52,173 bases of DNA, taken from positions 1 to 52,173 of the forward strand of contig JAAAIG010000186.1 in the NCBI GenBank assembly GCA_015852425.1, read 5' to 3'. This DNA comes from Gryganskiella cystojenkinii. Lineage: Eukaryota; Mortierellomycota; Mortierellomycetes; Mortierellales; Mortierellaceae. This document shows, in pieces, positions 35,487-46,900 of this stretch (positions within the stretch are counted from its first letter, which is position 1; each line of letters begins with the position of its first letter). The position numbers and the translations under genes are program-made. The notes under the pieces are model-generated. The model was not told where the DNA came from. It saw only the letters and a program-made list of their open reading frames with translations, and searched no databases.

Positions 35487-35606
35487 ATGATCAACGACGG
35501 ACAGCTCACCACATTCGTAAACGGCGTTTGCTGCCTCGCCATGGTTCTCGTCGTCGTCTATCACTTTGTCGCTGTTAATGCTGCGCCAGTTGGAGCTCAC
35601 AAGTGA
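35487..35606 (+). CDS. OST4: Oligosaccharyltransferase subunit OST4 (39 aa)
   Basis: A tiny intact frame that begins MINDGQLTTFVN, has a single membrane helix (MVLVVVYHFVAVN) and a short tail. Length and layout match OST4 of yeast and animals, which begins MI-D-QL and has a YHYVAVN-type ending to the helix. OST4 is the mini-subunit of the ER oligosaccharyltransferase. It helps bring the Ost3/Ost6 subunit into the complex for N-glycosylation. A longer upstream extension in the same frame exists (from 34965) but is intergenic-like, and the ATG at 35487 starts exactly where family proteins start. Genes this small are easily missed in automatic annotation. Confidence 0.9.
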   Translation: MINDGQLTTFVNGVCCLAMVLVVVYHFVAVNAAPVGAHK

Positions 35607-35978
35607 AACGACATTGAAAAGGATTCATTGCCGCCTTGACTCTTGTGTCTTTTTTTCTTTCACCTCAACTCCCAACCATATTTACAACACCGAAATAAAC
35701 CCCCGACCTTCACCTCTTGCTTACTTCACCATTTTTTGGATCTCAAAATAATATGGATGGCTGGCTAAGTATCGATCCTTTATTGTTTCTAGATTTCCCA
35801 TAAAGACCAAAGAAAGGGCGACAAAAAGAACGGATATGCTGGAAGGTGAGGTAATGTTACAATGTAATGAAAGATATGAACGAAGGAATTGGACTGCAAA
35901 AACAAGTGGGAAACAGTGCGAGAAAAGATGAACGAGATGAAAGATAAAGATCCATGTAAGCCCGGCTATCAGACTTAC
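35607..35978. other. Convergent 3' region between OST4 and the RRM protein gene
   Basis: AT-rich 3' UTR sequence of both genes; an AATAAA-type signal occurs near 35693 and 35746. No gene seen. Confidence 0.55.
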
Positions 35979-38147
35979 TTACAGGTCATCATATCTCAGA
36001 ATCTGTCGACCACCCCGACCACTTGCAGCCATCACCGCTCGAGGATCCATGCCCGCAGGAGGGAACGAAGCTGCTCCAGTTGGTTTTGGTGGCAACTTGG
36101 GTGAACGTGGACGGGCTGGAAGCTGATGGGCCGGCCTTTGAGGTGCAACTGGAGTTGGTGAAACCGCCCTCGACGATGAAGTAGAGTGTCCGCGCTGGTG
36201 GCTTTGATGGTGTCCATGATGAGTGGCATGTCCAGAGGTGGCCATACCACCACTGCCAATAGATGGCCGACGATGACGGTCACCGCCCCGAGAAGGGGAC
36301 GACAAATCCCGACCCAAATCCGAAGCAACGGTCGCGGGACCCAAAAAACCACCAGTAATAGCGGCCGCTTGTTGATGCTGCTCTTCCTCCTGTCTAGCCA
36401 GCTCACCATCCTCGTCCATCCACGCAACTCCAGCAAAACCTCGACGATTCCGCTCTGGGATCTTGGCTCTGTTCACTCGAATCAATGTACCGTCAATCAT
36501 TGCACCATTCATCTTTGCCAGAGCCTCTTGAGCTCCAATGGGGGCCGCATAGGTAACAAATCCGAAATCCTTGCCCTCGACCAAATTCATGTCCTCAATG
36601 TCTCCAAAGGGTGCAAACAATGTCCGCAATCCTGTCAAAGAAATAGAGCTCGGGAGGTTGCCGACATAGATCTTCGTAGGGTAGAACGCCGTATCGAGAT
36701 ATCGACTGGCGGCCGCATAAGGATCCAGCTCCTCTGCAGTGGGTTTTGCTGTAGTCATCTCATCACCCGAATAAGGGTCACGTCCATCCCTGTGGCCTCG
36801 TCGCCTGCGGTCGCCTGCATCTCGACCATGGGAATAAGATGGACTGACAGAGCGTGACCGTGAACGACGGTAACGTCTTGGAGGAGAACGAGAACGTGAA
36901 CGAGAGCGAGATCTGGATCCATAGCGTCCAGAGCGTTGGTATGAAGGTCGATATCTATCCAAGTCTTCCTCATGGCGCGTCCTGCGTCGTCTTCGGGGAT
37001 GACTGTCACGATTCCAAGACGAAAAAAAGGGATATGCCGTGAGAAGAGAGTCATGTAAATAGTGATAGGTGCAAACGAAAAAAAGCTTTCACTTACGCAG
37101 CCTCATTTTCCGAATCCGAGCCCTCGTCTGAGGAGTGATGTCGAGATCGAGGAACTGAGCGGCCAAACATGTCGACAACCATCTCCTCATTTTCGTCGAC
37201 ACTGCCAGACCTGCTCTGTACGTTGTGGGTCATGTCCTTGGCAAGGGTCTTTGTGAGTGAACTCTCTCCAGAGTTGCGTCTATTGAAAGTTGTGCTAGTG
37301 ATCTCATCGCCGCTGTTATTGTTGCTATTGTCATCACTGTTATTGTTGTTGTTGGCGGCACTGCTGTTTTTTGGTGAAGGAATGGGAGTTGGCGGTGTAG
37401 CAGAGGAGGGACTAGAACTCCTTTCGGAGGTATCAACAGCGATGGCAGTGGTATCTGCAGGGGACCCCTCTGCAATAGAGGTTGCACTCTAAAAAAAACG
37501 AAAATTAAATTAGATCAGCAACAAAACGAGAGAAAGAAAAAGACAATGGACAGAGAGAGAAAGGAGGTCAAAGAGAACCATAACAAAAAGGTATCTTACA
37601 AACACCTGTGTGCTATCAGCACGAGCTGCCATGGAAGAACGTTTGAGCTTTGGCTTTGAGCTCGACTCTGCTGTGGTGTTGTCGACAATCACCTTGGAAT
37701 CAGAACTATTCTCGGCAGTATATGAAGGCGTGGGTTTGTCTCTTCGAGGTCGCTTTACTGAGCCGATGTTGGGTCCTGCAGTGGTAGAATGGCCATCGTG
37801 TCGGACAGTCATGTTGAGAGTGCCGCCCATACTACCGTTGCCTGTGGGTAAGTTGACTCCTGCAATGGAAAAGATGTCGAAGGGCTGTGACTCTTTTGCT
37901 CTTGCTTCTTTCAATTCCTTTTCCTGTTTGCAAGACAAAAAGTAGCATGGTGGAAAAAACGATTGAATGAAGAAAGAGAGATCAGACAGACTGCAAAGAG
38001 TGCGCATGCAACCAAACACAAGGCTGAATGAGGATGCAGAGTAGTCAACAAAACAATTGGTGGATCAGAATGCATATTGATTTTTTTGGTGTTTACCCTC
38101 TTCATTTGCTGCACGAGCGCAAACTTTTCCTGCAACTTGTCGTCCAT
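35979..38147 (-). CDS. RS-rich single-RRM RNA-binding protein, NELF-E-like (596 aa)
   Basis: Four exons (minus): 38147-38097, 37923-37600, 37488-37097 and 37002-35979; total 597 codons. The N-terminus is a short charged helix (LQEKFALVQQMKREKELK). It is followed by a long acidic, Ser/Asn-rich disordered region, an Arg-Ser dipeptide block (about 285-310) and one RRM at 366-436. RNP2 is IYVGNL (367-372) and RNP1 is KDFGFVTY (400-407). The tail is Pro/His/Ser-rich. The order 'short leading helix starting L-Q-x-K-F, RS/RD block, one RRM' is that of NELF-E, the RNA-binding subunit of the negative elongation factor that pauses RNA polymerase II. The RRM pattern LRTLFAPFGDIEDMNL also fits. An ordinary SR splicing factor is the alternative. 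The gene shares a 382-bp promoter region with the HAM1 gene. Confidence 0.75.
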
Positions 38148-38529
38148 GGTGAATATAGGAGGGGGGAGTTGTAATCCAGTCAGACAAGTTGTCAATGCAA
38201 GAGATGTTCGAAGTGAAGCGAAAAGAGAAGCGAAAGAGGAGCGGAGGAGAGTGAGAGACACGGATGCAGGCCGAGGGAGAAGGAATGATGTACAGAGACT
38301 ACCAAAAAAAAAAAAAAAAAAAACTCGCCGAGTCTATTTTGACAGTCACTCCTTGAATTCGTGTTGCTGTGGCAGTCACACGTTCCGAGCAAAGTCAAAA
38401 AGAGTCAGTTGAAAGGTGGTGGCGCAAGGCCCTTCGTGTCATGCTCATTCCTTTTCTTTTCTTTTTTCTTTCTTTTTTCCATTTCATCCCGCATCTCATC
38501 ATAAACAAGCAAACCCGCCCTTTCCTACA
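38148..38529. promoter_or_regulatory. Bidirectional promoter region (RRM gene / HAM1 gene)
   Basis: 382 bases between two divergent start codons. Contains a 20-nt poly-A tract (38304-38323), a possible nucleosome-excluding element, and pyrimidine-rich sequence on each transcribed side. Confidence 0.55.
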
Positions 38530-39736
38530 ATGTCCCTCAAGAAACTCGGTATAGCTCCTTCTCTTCATTATCCTCGTTTTCTTTCTTTTTGAAGGGCAAC
38601 CAAGGGGGGGGTTTTTGTGAGCCGGATCGACTAACCGTAGCTTGTCCTTACTTTGTTTTCCCATGTCCTTGTCTTTCGATCTATTCAATAGTCTTTGTCA
38701 CTGGTATGTTGCAATTGACAAAAAAAAATACCAGCTGCTCAATCGTGCAACTACGCTCTGTACTTAGACCACGTCCTTTTTACTTTTCTTTTTCAAAACG
38801 ACTCTCTTCAACAGGAAACAAGAACAAACTGATCGAGGTCCAACAGATCCTCGGTCCCCATGTTGATCTCCACAACGTCAAACTCGACCGTGAGTAATTC
38901 AACCCATCAATGCTGCTTTCGAACTGCTTTTCGTTCCTTTCGTACTTCATGTTTATCTTGACCGATCTCCGTCTTTTTCAGTGCCTGAGTTTCAAGGGAC
39001 GACCCAGGATGTTGCCAGGGAAAAGTGCAAGCTGGCTGCCGATATTGTAAGAAACTCGATCCATGCACAAACGCGACCAAGAAACAAGTTTAGACAGCCA
39101 TGAGAAGCAATGCAACTCATGCTACTTTTTCGCTCCTTTTCGCTCTTTAACGTCAGGTGAAAGGACCTGTCATTACTGAGGATACCAGTCTCGGATTCAA
39201 TGCCTTGAATGGACTCCCGGGTCCTTACATGTGAGAGACACAACACTCTGACTTTTTTGTTTTTGGAAAATATACCTTCCTAAACTAATAACTAATCTAA
39301 CTGAAATCTCTTTGAACAAATAGCAAGTGGTTCTTGGAGGGTGTTGGCCACGATGGACTGAACAAAATGTTAGACGGATTTGACGACCGATCTGCGTTTG
39401 CTCTTTGCACGTTTGCTCTCTCTGAGGGACCAGGCACGGAGCCAATCCTCTTCGAAGGCCGCAACGACGTAAGGAACCATCTCTAATTTATCTGCTGTAA
39501 TATCCGAGATCAGATGTAGTTTTTGTCTGACATGGATGTCCACCACGTCAATATTCTTTTAGGGATCGATTGTTGCTGCACGTGGTCCTACGCACTTTGG
39601 CTGGGACCCAGTGTTCTTGCCTGATGGATACGATACTACTTATGCCGAGATGGACAAGGAAACGAAGAACATTATCTCCCATCGCTCTCGCGCTCTTGCA
39701 AAGTTGCGCGCTTACCTCGAGAAGGATACCAATTAG
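38530..39736 (+). CDS. HAM1: Inosine triphosphate pyrophosphatase (ITPase / HAM1), 187 aa
   Basis: Seven exons: 38530-38548, 38692-38703 (12 nt), 38815-38889, 38982-39046, 39157-39230, 39324-39468 and 39563-39736; total 188 codons. The joined protein has the HAM1 family blocks: [16 protein letters not shown] at the nucleotide-binding start, [34 protein letters not shown], the RGP..FGWDPVF block and [11 protein letters not shown] near the end. The enzyme hydrolyses ITP, dITP and XTP to the monophosphates, keeping deaminated purines out of DNA and RNA, in the cytosol. Length is close to the 194-197 aa of human and yeast proteins. All catalytic-region blocks are intact. Two very short coding exons (19 and 12 nt) start the gene. 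Confidence 0.93.
38692..38703 (+). other. HAM1: Twelve-nucleotide micro-exon of the HAM1 gene
   Basis: Flanked by acceptor TTCAATAG and donor GTATGT, with introns of 143 and 111 nt. It codes for the V-F-V-T of the conserved FVTGN-K motif and keeps phase 1 on both sides. Confidence 0.9.
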
Positions 39737-40028
39737 ACAAAAATATATGAAATGTTAATGTCGATAGAACCTCGCCCTTGTACCCTTGTAGAATATAGAC
39801 ATTCTAGAGGATAGACCCTATTTTCTTCTCTCTTGGTTCTGCATCGAGCTATTTACAAAGCATTGAGGATGCGGACCAATTCTTTTGGTCACATCGAGTG
39901 CGTATGTGCAACAAACAAAGGGGGAGATCGTTTTAGCCAGGACCTTTTCTTGGAAAAGTTAATTTAAAAAAATGCTCTGCATAAAGCGATCACACACGCT
40001 TTCAAGTCCAGATTTTCACCTTCTTCTC
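39737..40028. other. 3' region of HAM1, no gene
   Basis: HAM1 3' UTR and unremarkable sequence up to the degraded gene fragment. Confidence 0.5.
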
Positions 40029-40480
40029 TGCTCCTGTGTAGGCTTGCGCCTCGAAGCCGCTACCTTTCAGCCATGGGAGAAGAAAAAACGCTCGACTACC
40101 TTGGGAAGATTTCCACATCACACAGGATCCAACGACGAAAGCCTGTTATGTCGAAGGTAGTCTCGATCCAGTCTTGGACCTTAGCGACATGACGACACCC
40201 TCTTGGAAATGCTTGCGATAGAGATGACATTAAAGGGATATCAAAAGGTCTCTTGCCACAATTTTCACAGCTGGAACAACTGCGAGATCTTCAGATCCAA
40301 CGCCGTGTACCAGAACCCAGACAATTTGCGACACCTGTGCCAAAAACGTTTGTCTCGGGCCTGGAGAAAAAGGATGAATTTCGAGCAGCTCTGGATCATT
40401 GGAGTCAGGCCTTAATGCATTTGAAGACCTTGCGTCCCCGAGGTCTTACGTTTCATATGGATACCGAGGTTTGGAACTGA
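40029..40480 (+). pseudogene. Broken F-box/LRR-like gene fragment
   Basis: Several frames carry pieces that read like the C-terminal region of the local F-box/LRR family: RLPWEDFHITQDP, then LDLSDMTTPSWKCL, a frame change, LPQFSQLEQLRDLQIQRR, and finally ALMHLKTLRPRGLTF ending at 40480. The order W-K-C-L, then 'QF-QLEQLRDL', then 'AL-HLKTLR' is the order seen at the ends of Mortierella-type F-box proteins. Stops and frameshifts prevent one continuous product, no F-box precedes it, and no splice set repairs it. The relation to F-box proteins is a judgement from motif order and is uncertain; a decayed unknown gene is the alternative. Confidence 0.4.
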
Positions 40481-40546
40481 CGAAAATACGAAGTGTTTAT
40501 TTACGCGTGCAATCCTTTTATATTTAAATAATACAAGGCTGTATGC

Positions 40547-43500
40547 TTAGTGTTCACCCAAAGCTGCTTCAGCAACAGTAGTGTCGCCAGACGTGGCCGC
40601 AGTTGTTATGTTGTCTGGTAAAGGAGTGTCAAAGTCGGTCCCCACCTCTTGTGGTGCGACCCTCGACTCTAATAGATCACTTGCAGTAGCAGTAGCAGCA
40701 GGCTCATTTGTTGAAGAATATTGCTCCGTTGCATGGCCACTGCCATGTCCGTTAATTTGCCCATTGAGGTGTCCGTTCCCTTCCACAGCTTCTTCCTCGT
40801 CGTGAGTATCTCTGTCCCTTGTCGGCACAGCGACATAACCCTCAATCTGTCGCAATTCCTGGATTAGCGCATGGATGGAGAGTGTGGTCAAAGCACAGAG
40901 CGCGGCTGTACCCAGGAGGGCCAACAAGATCACTCCGATCCAGAACCAGGCGACGCCGAGTGGCTCAGGGTCTCCAGGGAGTAAGACTCGATCAATTACG
41001 TAGACGATGCCTCCTGGAAGTGCACACTTGATTGTCTTTTCAGGCATATCCCACTCAACGCCTTGTCTTTGCGATGATTGAAGGCGCATCATCATAGACG
41101 ACCTTGAGGACTTGCCTCTTGGGCTGTAACAGTCTTCGAGCTCATCTTGTTCGGGCCAAGCCGGGTGTGCCCGTCCGAAATTTGTGATTTTGGCCTCTTT
41201 GTTAGACCTTGCTCCTTTCACTCGAACACCGAATGTCTGTCCATCGCTGTGCCCCCTCAAACTCAAACGCGCCTCCGCATTTAGCAGACTCGGCTCCTCA
41301 TCGCTATCGTCCTTGTTCAACTCCATGACCTTGCCTGGTACCACATGTAGACGTACCAATCGTCCCATAAACTCGGCGTCGTTCAGAGCTCCCTCCAGGT
41401 TCGCTTTCTTGAAGGCTTCGTTCGTAGGCACAAAAATCGTGAAGTCCTGATCCCACTCGGTCAACAGTCGACTCAGGTTTGAGGTGTGGAAAGCGTGGAG
41501 AAAATCCGAGGTGCCGGCTCCTTGAAGGACGTTCAACAGGTTGATGGAAAGTGATGGCGGCAGAGTCACGGCTGAAATGGTATGAACCACTCCAGAATTA
41601 ACAAGAATATCTAGGGAAAAATTAAAAATACAGGGAGTTAATGTCGAGGTCAAAACGCATAACAAGTGCTTTAAATTTGCTAATTCTCCGAATATTGCAC
41701 CTTTATCGGAGAGCCTTCCCTTAACCTGACCGACGCGTTCCTCTCGCCCTTCGCTCACAGAAATAATAGTATCTTTCCTGTCGATCACCAATTCGTCGCC
41801 TTGTGAGGTTTTGACGACACTTCGCCCTGGTTTGATATCTGCACTGTACAAGACTCCATCTTGGGGCGTATCTACAATCGTATACCGCACCACTGCTTCC
41901 ATGGCTTTCAAAGATTCTGCACTGCCACCACTTTTGCTGTTCTCGTGAAGTCGCAGATAATTGTTGACGACGCCTAGGTTGCGCCATGCAACGTCACTAG
42001 GTGCAAATACCGTTACGCCTCGCGCATCCGACAGTCGACGACCTAGACCGGTGTCCTTCAGAGCTTGGACGAAACCGGACAATGTTGCCTCCTGTTTCAT
42101 CTTATCCACCAGTAGCAGTGGCAGCTCTAGAGGCCTGGCGATAATATATATGAGTGACTTCCCGACTTGCACTGTAAAGCAGAAATAAAAGATACAACAA
42201 GTATCAGTATCCGTACGACCTTTTTTGTTACGAATATACCATAGCCATGAGATGTCGTACCTGGCGCGCCCTTGATCTCAACCCCATCAATGGCAACCAG
42301 GCTCTGCTGGTGGTCCTGGCGAATGGTGACTTTGGAGCGCTGAGAATGGCCATTCAACTCGTCTGTGTATAATTCGGTCTCTAGGAGTTGTCCGTCCTTA
42401 AAGCCATGAAGTTGTTTCCTGCCTGAAACAATGTGATAGCGGAGAAGGTCGTCATTGACGTCATCCGATACCCAAGCCAACGCACGATCTTGAGGCGCGA
42501 AGATCGTATAACTGGCCTCAGGGTCGTCAATAAAATGACTCAATCCTGCTTGCCTTAAACGCTCCACAAATTGCGTTGCGTTGAGCCCGATCAGATACTT
42601 GGCCGCTGTCCAGACCAGACTACTGGGCAAAAGTGGTCGTGAAACCATATGGATGACACCATTGGAGGCTAGGATGTCCGACTGTTGGACCTCAGAGTTG
42701 TCGACCATCCATCGGTTTTCTTCTAGACTCACGATGAGCTCTTGGCCTTCCAGTGTCGAGATGCTACTGCTGCCTTGCTGTACATCCTCTTTGTAGAGTG
42801 CTCCGCTGTGGACATGATGATGGAATGTGATCTTCAGGTCCTCTCGACCTTGTTCGTGAGCCAAATATAGTCGCTGAACGTCGCTAAGCCTTTGGATTGC
42901 GGATTCAGACGGCGCAAAGAGAGTAAACGGCTGGTGCCGTCGAAGCTTATTGTCTAATCCTGCCATATGAATGATATTGTATAGAGCGTTCAGCTCGGTG
43001 TGTTTCTGCATTGTGTCCACTGGATTATTTGAGAAGATAGCGTCAGCTTAGGTCATTCACGATTGATTTCAACGTGCTAAAGAGTCGAGAGTTCATTCAG
43101 CCACTGTTACCAATATCGACAGGCGGCACCATTAATCGGTTGACGGCGTGGACGACTCCATTGTCGGCAATCCAGTCTTTTTTGAGAAGCTCGGCGTCTC
43201 CGACAAGGATTTTGTTACGCCGACCAGGTCGCCATGCTGGCTTTGCTACTGCGACCCGCTGTCCTTCTTGGTTCTCGCCGAGATAGCCATCTTTGATGAG
43301 CACCGTCTCGAGCAGCATTGAATCCTTGAGAGCACCGCTGAGTATATTCTCTGGTAAAATATGGTAGAGGAGCATATCCTTGTCCACTGAGGTGTGGTCC
43401 TGGTCCCACTGATGGAATGCGTCATTTGTGGGCGCAAAAAAGGTACAGGTCTTGCGGTTGTTCAAATAGGGTATCAGTCGATGTCTCTGGAGCTCCTTGA

Positions 43501-43636
43501 TAAGTCGCGAGAACCCGGGGTCTGTCGAGACGAGGTCGATAACGGTCTTTGTCGCCTCTGCTCCTGGGTGCAGGGTAGAGGACGACAACAATGCCGAGAG
43601 TATAAGGAACAGTGTCCACCTCGTGGTTGGCAGCAT
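40547..43636 (-). CDS. Multi-FAS1 (fasciclin) type I membrane protein, Fsc1-like (939 aa)
   Basis: Four exons (minus): 43636-43111, 43019-42261, 42171-41701 and 41610-40547; total 940 codons. A signal peptide is plain (LFLILSALLSSSTLHPGAEA, about residues 8-28). Five FAS1-type repeats follow, each with the 'T-F-F-A-P-T/S-N/D-A-F' first box and the 'NGVVH-V' second box: CTFFAPTNDAF and NGVVHAVNR; FTLFAPSESAI and NGVIHMVSR; YTIFAPQDRAL; VTVFAPSDVAW and SGVVHTISA; FTIFVPTNEAF. A membrane helix lies at about 805-834 and a Gly/His-rich cytosolic tail ends the protein. S. pombe Fsc1, with the same layout, sits in the vacuole membrane and is needed for autophagosome-vacuole fusion; yeast YLR001C is similar. 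The last intron (41700-41611) is 90 nt with no stop, so its retention would not break the frame. Confidence 0.88.
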
Positions 43637-43701
43637 TGGAATTGAATGTGTAGCGGTGTGCTTAAAGAAAGAAGGACACGAAAAAGGGCTGATGAGTTGA
43701 A

Positions 43702-43740
43702 TTGAGTGAATGAATGAATGCATGAATGAATGAATGAATG
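43702..43740. repeat. Tetranucleotide repeat (TGAA)n upstream of the FAS1 gene
   Basis: About nine TGAA units with one GCATG interruption, within 105 bases upstream of the start codon of the FAS1 protein gene, probably in its 5' UTR. Confidence 0.8.
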
Positions 43741-43913
43741 GGCGCAGAAAAACGCTTTGCGACACAACACTCATAATTTGGAGGAGCAGGCAGACTGGTC
43801 CCCCGTGACAATATGACGTTCAGCAGATGTGCACGCCACTCGAAATTTCTTAGTTTTTTCGTAGGCGTCGTTCTCTTCTTTATTCGGCTCTTTCCCATAA
43901 CAATTGCTGACTA

Positions 43914-46900
43914 CTACAAAAGTCCATTCCGAAGATCTGCCATGGCGAGACTGATGGCTACCATCTCATCCCCAAAGGACCGCTGCAGGTAGATAGACAG
44001 TCGATCCCTATCGACATGTGGCAACACGTCGCTCAACTTATCTAAACTCTGCTCTGTTACATAGTCGCTCTTGGACGAGGATCCAAGAAGAGCCTGGTGG
44101 TTAAGGGATGCAGATGAAACAGAGTATCTTTGGTCCAATCGCTGCTGCTCCTCCTCTTTCTTGCGCTCTCTCTTGCTCATACGCTTGGATGTCGTACCAG
44201 CAACGAACGAGTCCCGTTTTTGATACTTTGCAAACGAGGCGAGCGATGAAAAGGAAGATGTTGAGTGTCGTTGGCTCGCGGTTGCTTTTTCCTTTCGATC
44301 CTTAACAGAACCAATCGTGACAAGTCCTCCTTCAGGCGTTGGCAATGAGGGATGGATCGTCCGCTGTGGCATCGGCGATGGACCAGTTCCTGAGAAGGAC
44401 GAAGGCGACGTTGGGGACAGGATCGACAACGGGTTTGAAAACGTTGTCAATGGCGATGAGGCACTTGCAAAAGTCGACGGCCTTGTTAGCCCGCCACCTT
44501 CAGCTGACTGAGGACTTGAGCGTCCTCCACTCCCAACGCCTGTCCCAGTTACCCGGCTGTAACCCTGAAACCCACCGATGGGTATCATGATAGGTGATGT
44601 CAATGGCGAGTAAACCTCATCCTTACTTGTTGTCTCGTCAGCATATGGGATGAGAACACCGTCCTCGTTGTAAACCAGTGATTTGGCCTCCGTTTCGGCA
44701 AGGTTTCTGTTGGACACTCCTAGAACCCTTTGCTTCTGCTCTTGCTGTTGTCCTTCATGCTCATGCGCGGTTCTAGACGTCGAGGTTATGGATCCAGACG
44801 AGATTGATCCCAGGGAAGAAGATGACTGCGAACTAAGAGCGCCTGCAGACCCTGTACGTCCAACTGAACCACTGGCTCTAGACCCGGCTGACTGGTCGCG
44901 GTTCGGAATAATCATCATGCTCATAGGTCGTCGAGAAGAATGGTTCGAAAGACTCCTCTTCATCGGTCGCTCCATGAATCCGGATGATGTGATAGGCCCG
45001 ATTCCGCCAGTTGAATCATGATAGACAGGCACTCCTCCAGTAGTGACAGTGTCATCTAAAAGATGGTAACCGGGTGCAAATGACGTGGCCATACGTGAGC
45101 TACCACCGCTGTTGCTGCGGCTAGAGCCATGATCGTTTTTCATATCGGAGGACGGGCGAGGTCGATTTCCAGATGTAGAGATTATTGACAGATCATCTGC
45201 GAAGCCACTTCCCTGTACTGCACCTCTACTCCATTCTCGAGACAAAGATTCAACAACTGGTACATTCTTGTTTCGATGGTTGGGGCCTGGCGAAGACATT
45301 TCAGGTACAGGTGTCGTTGTGGCCGAACTAGTACTGGACAGTCCTCGAGTACTAGAAGAAGACCAGGATCCCAGTTCGACTGCGGACTTTGCATTCTTTT
45401 GCTTGTAAAATAAGGACCCAGCCGTCGAGGGAGGACGGGGAGTATGAGCTGGGTGTTGATATTGACTACGAGGATCTGGGGTCGTAAAGCCACTGCCGCT
45501 ACCTCCCGAAATGTCCATTGAGAGTCGTTTACCAGCGTTTTTAATCCTAGTTCCGATACCTCCCGAAACATTACCGCTGATGCTCGAAACCGTTCCGGGC
45601 AGTGGCTCTCCTGTTGCTGCTTTTGCAGCCCCTAACTGCCCTTTGGATAGAGTATCCTGTCGGTGCTGTTGGATAGTTGGCGCTTGACCTGGGCCATACT
45701 TTCCAGCGATTGCTCTGACGATCACCGGTGGGTCTAGAGAGAAAAGATCGTTTTTTTGTTTTGTTTTTTTTGATCAGATATAGTGGTTTGGATGCAACAT
45801 GTATTATGTGATTACCAATCTTTGATCCACTGTTACCTTGCATAGTGGTCGGTCGATGTTGCATCATCGAACGAAGTGCCCATACACCCAGTCCGGTCCT
45901 CGCCCGAGTAAACTCTTGAACAGCCTCTGTGTATGCATCGTTGCGCTCTTTCAAGGTCATCTTTCGCACACGGTACGCCTTTAACGGGATTGGGCGTAAG
46001 CTTTTGTCGGGGAAGACCAGATTCTCAGCCGGGATGTGCTCTGGTAGATAAGGAGATTGTCCTCTTTGTGGTATAGCCCCAAATATACCACCTGCTGTTT
46101 TGAGGCAAACAGGACTGTATTCGTCGTGCTTACTCGCATGACTGGAGGGCCGGATCACTTGATGAGCCACCTCAGCGATGCCGGCGGCTTCCTCGGTAAT
46201 GTCGTGCATGGCAGTTGAGGATACGGTAGAGGCGATGGACGACGCTGTTGAGGAAGCTGAAGGGCCTCTTTGAACCCTGTTCCTATCGGGGGATAACCTC
46301 AGCAGTGCCTCACGACCTGCCAGGATTCGAGCCTCACGAGTCGTCGGAGGTGTTGTGGGAGTCATCAGAGTCGCCGAGGCAGGCGACGTTATCGTGTTGT
46401 TAAAGCTAAAGTGGTTCACTGTAGGAAGTACAGTCTCTTGCTGCTGTGAGCCTAAAAGTTCTTTCCGGGCGCTCATAGGCGAAGGAGCTGCACTTTGTAC
46501 GGCACTTATCGCCTTCACTTCCACAGGTGGCGATAGAGGAGCTAGGTCCCAGGTCGGCAAGTCCATGAAACTCCTCGCCAGCTTACAGTCGGATCCTGGT
46601 GCTAGATGGCCCGCACTACTTTCCAGTTGAGCTCGAGATGCTGCTGCCGCCTCTGCCGCCGCCGCAAGCCCGGCTCCGGAAGTAACTAAACTTAATCGCT
46701 TCCTAGCGCTGTCGACTTCACCAGTCTGACTGTGAAACCCTGTTTCTTTGTCTCTCAGCTCGCTTGGTTGCATGTTTGGCTCGAGCTTTTGCTCACTCTC
46801 CGTTGATATGTGCTGTTGGGTTTCCGTAAAGGGTTCATTCTCCTGATTGAGGCCGTCACTTGAAGGAGTATATCCTCTTTTCAACGGCGAGGACTGTTTA

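Noticed and set aside
43702..43740. CRISPR-like or regulatory array
   Set aside because: It is a simple TGAA microsatellite without spacers.
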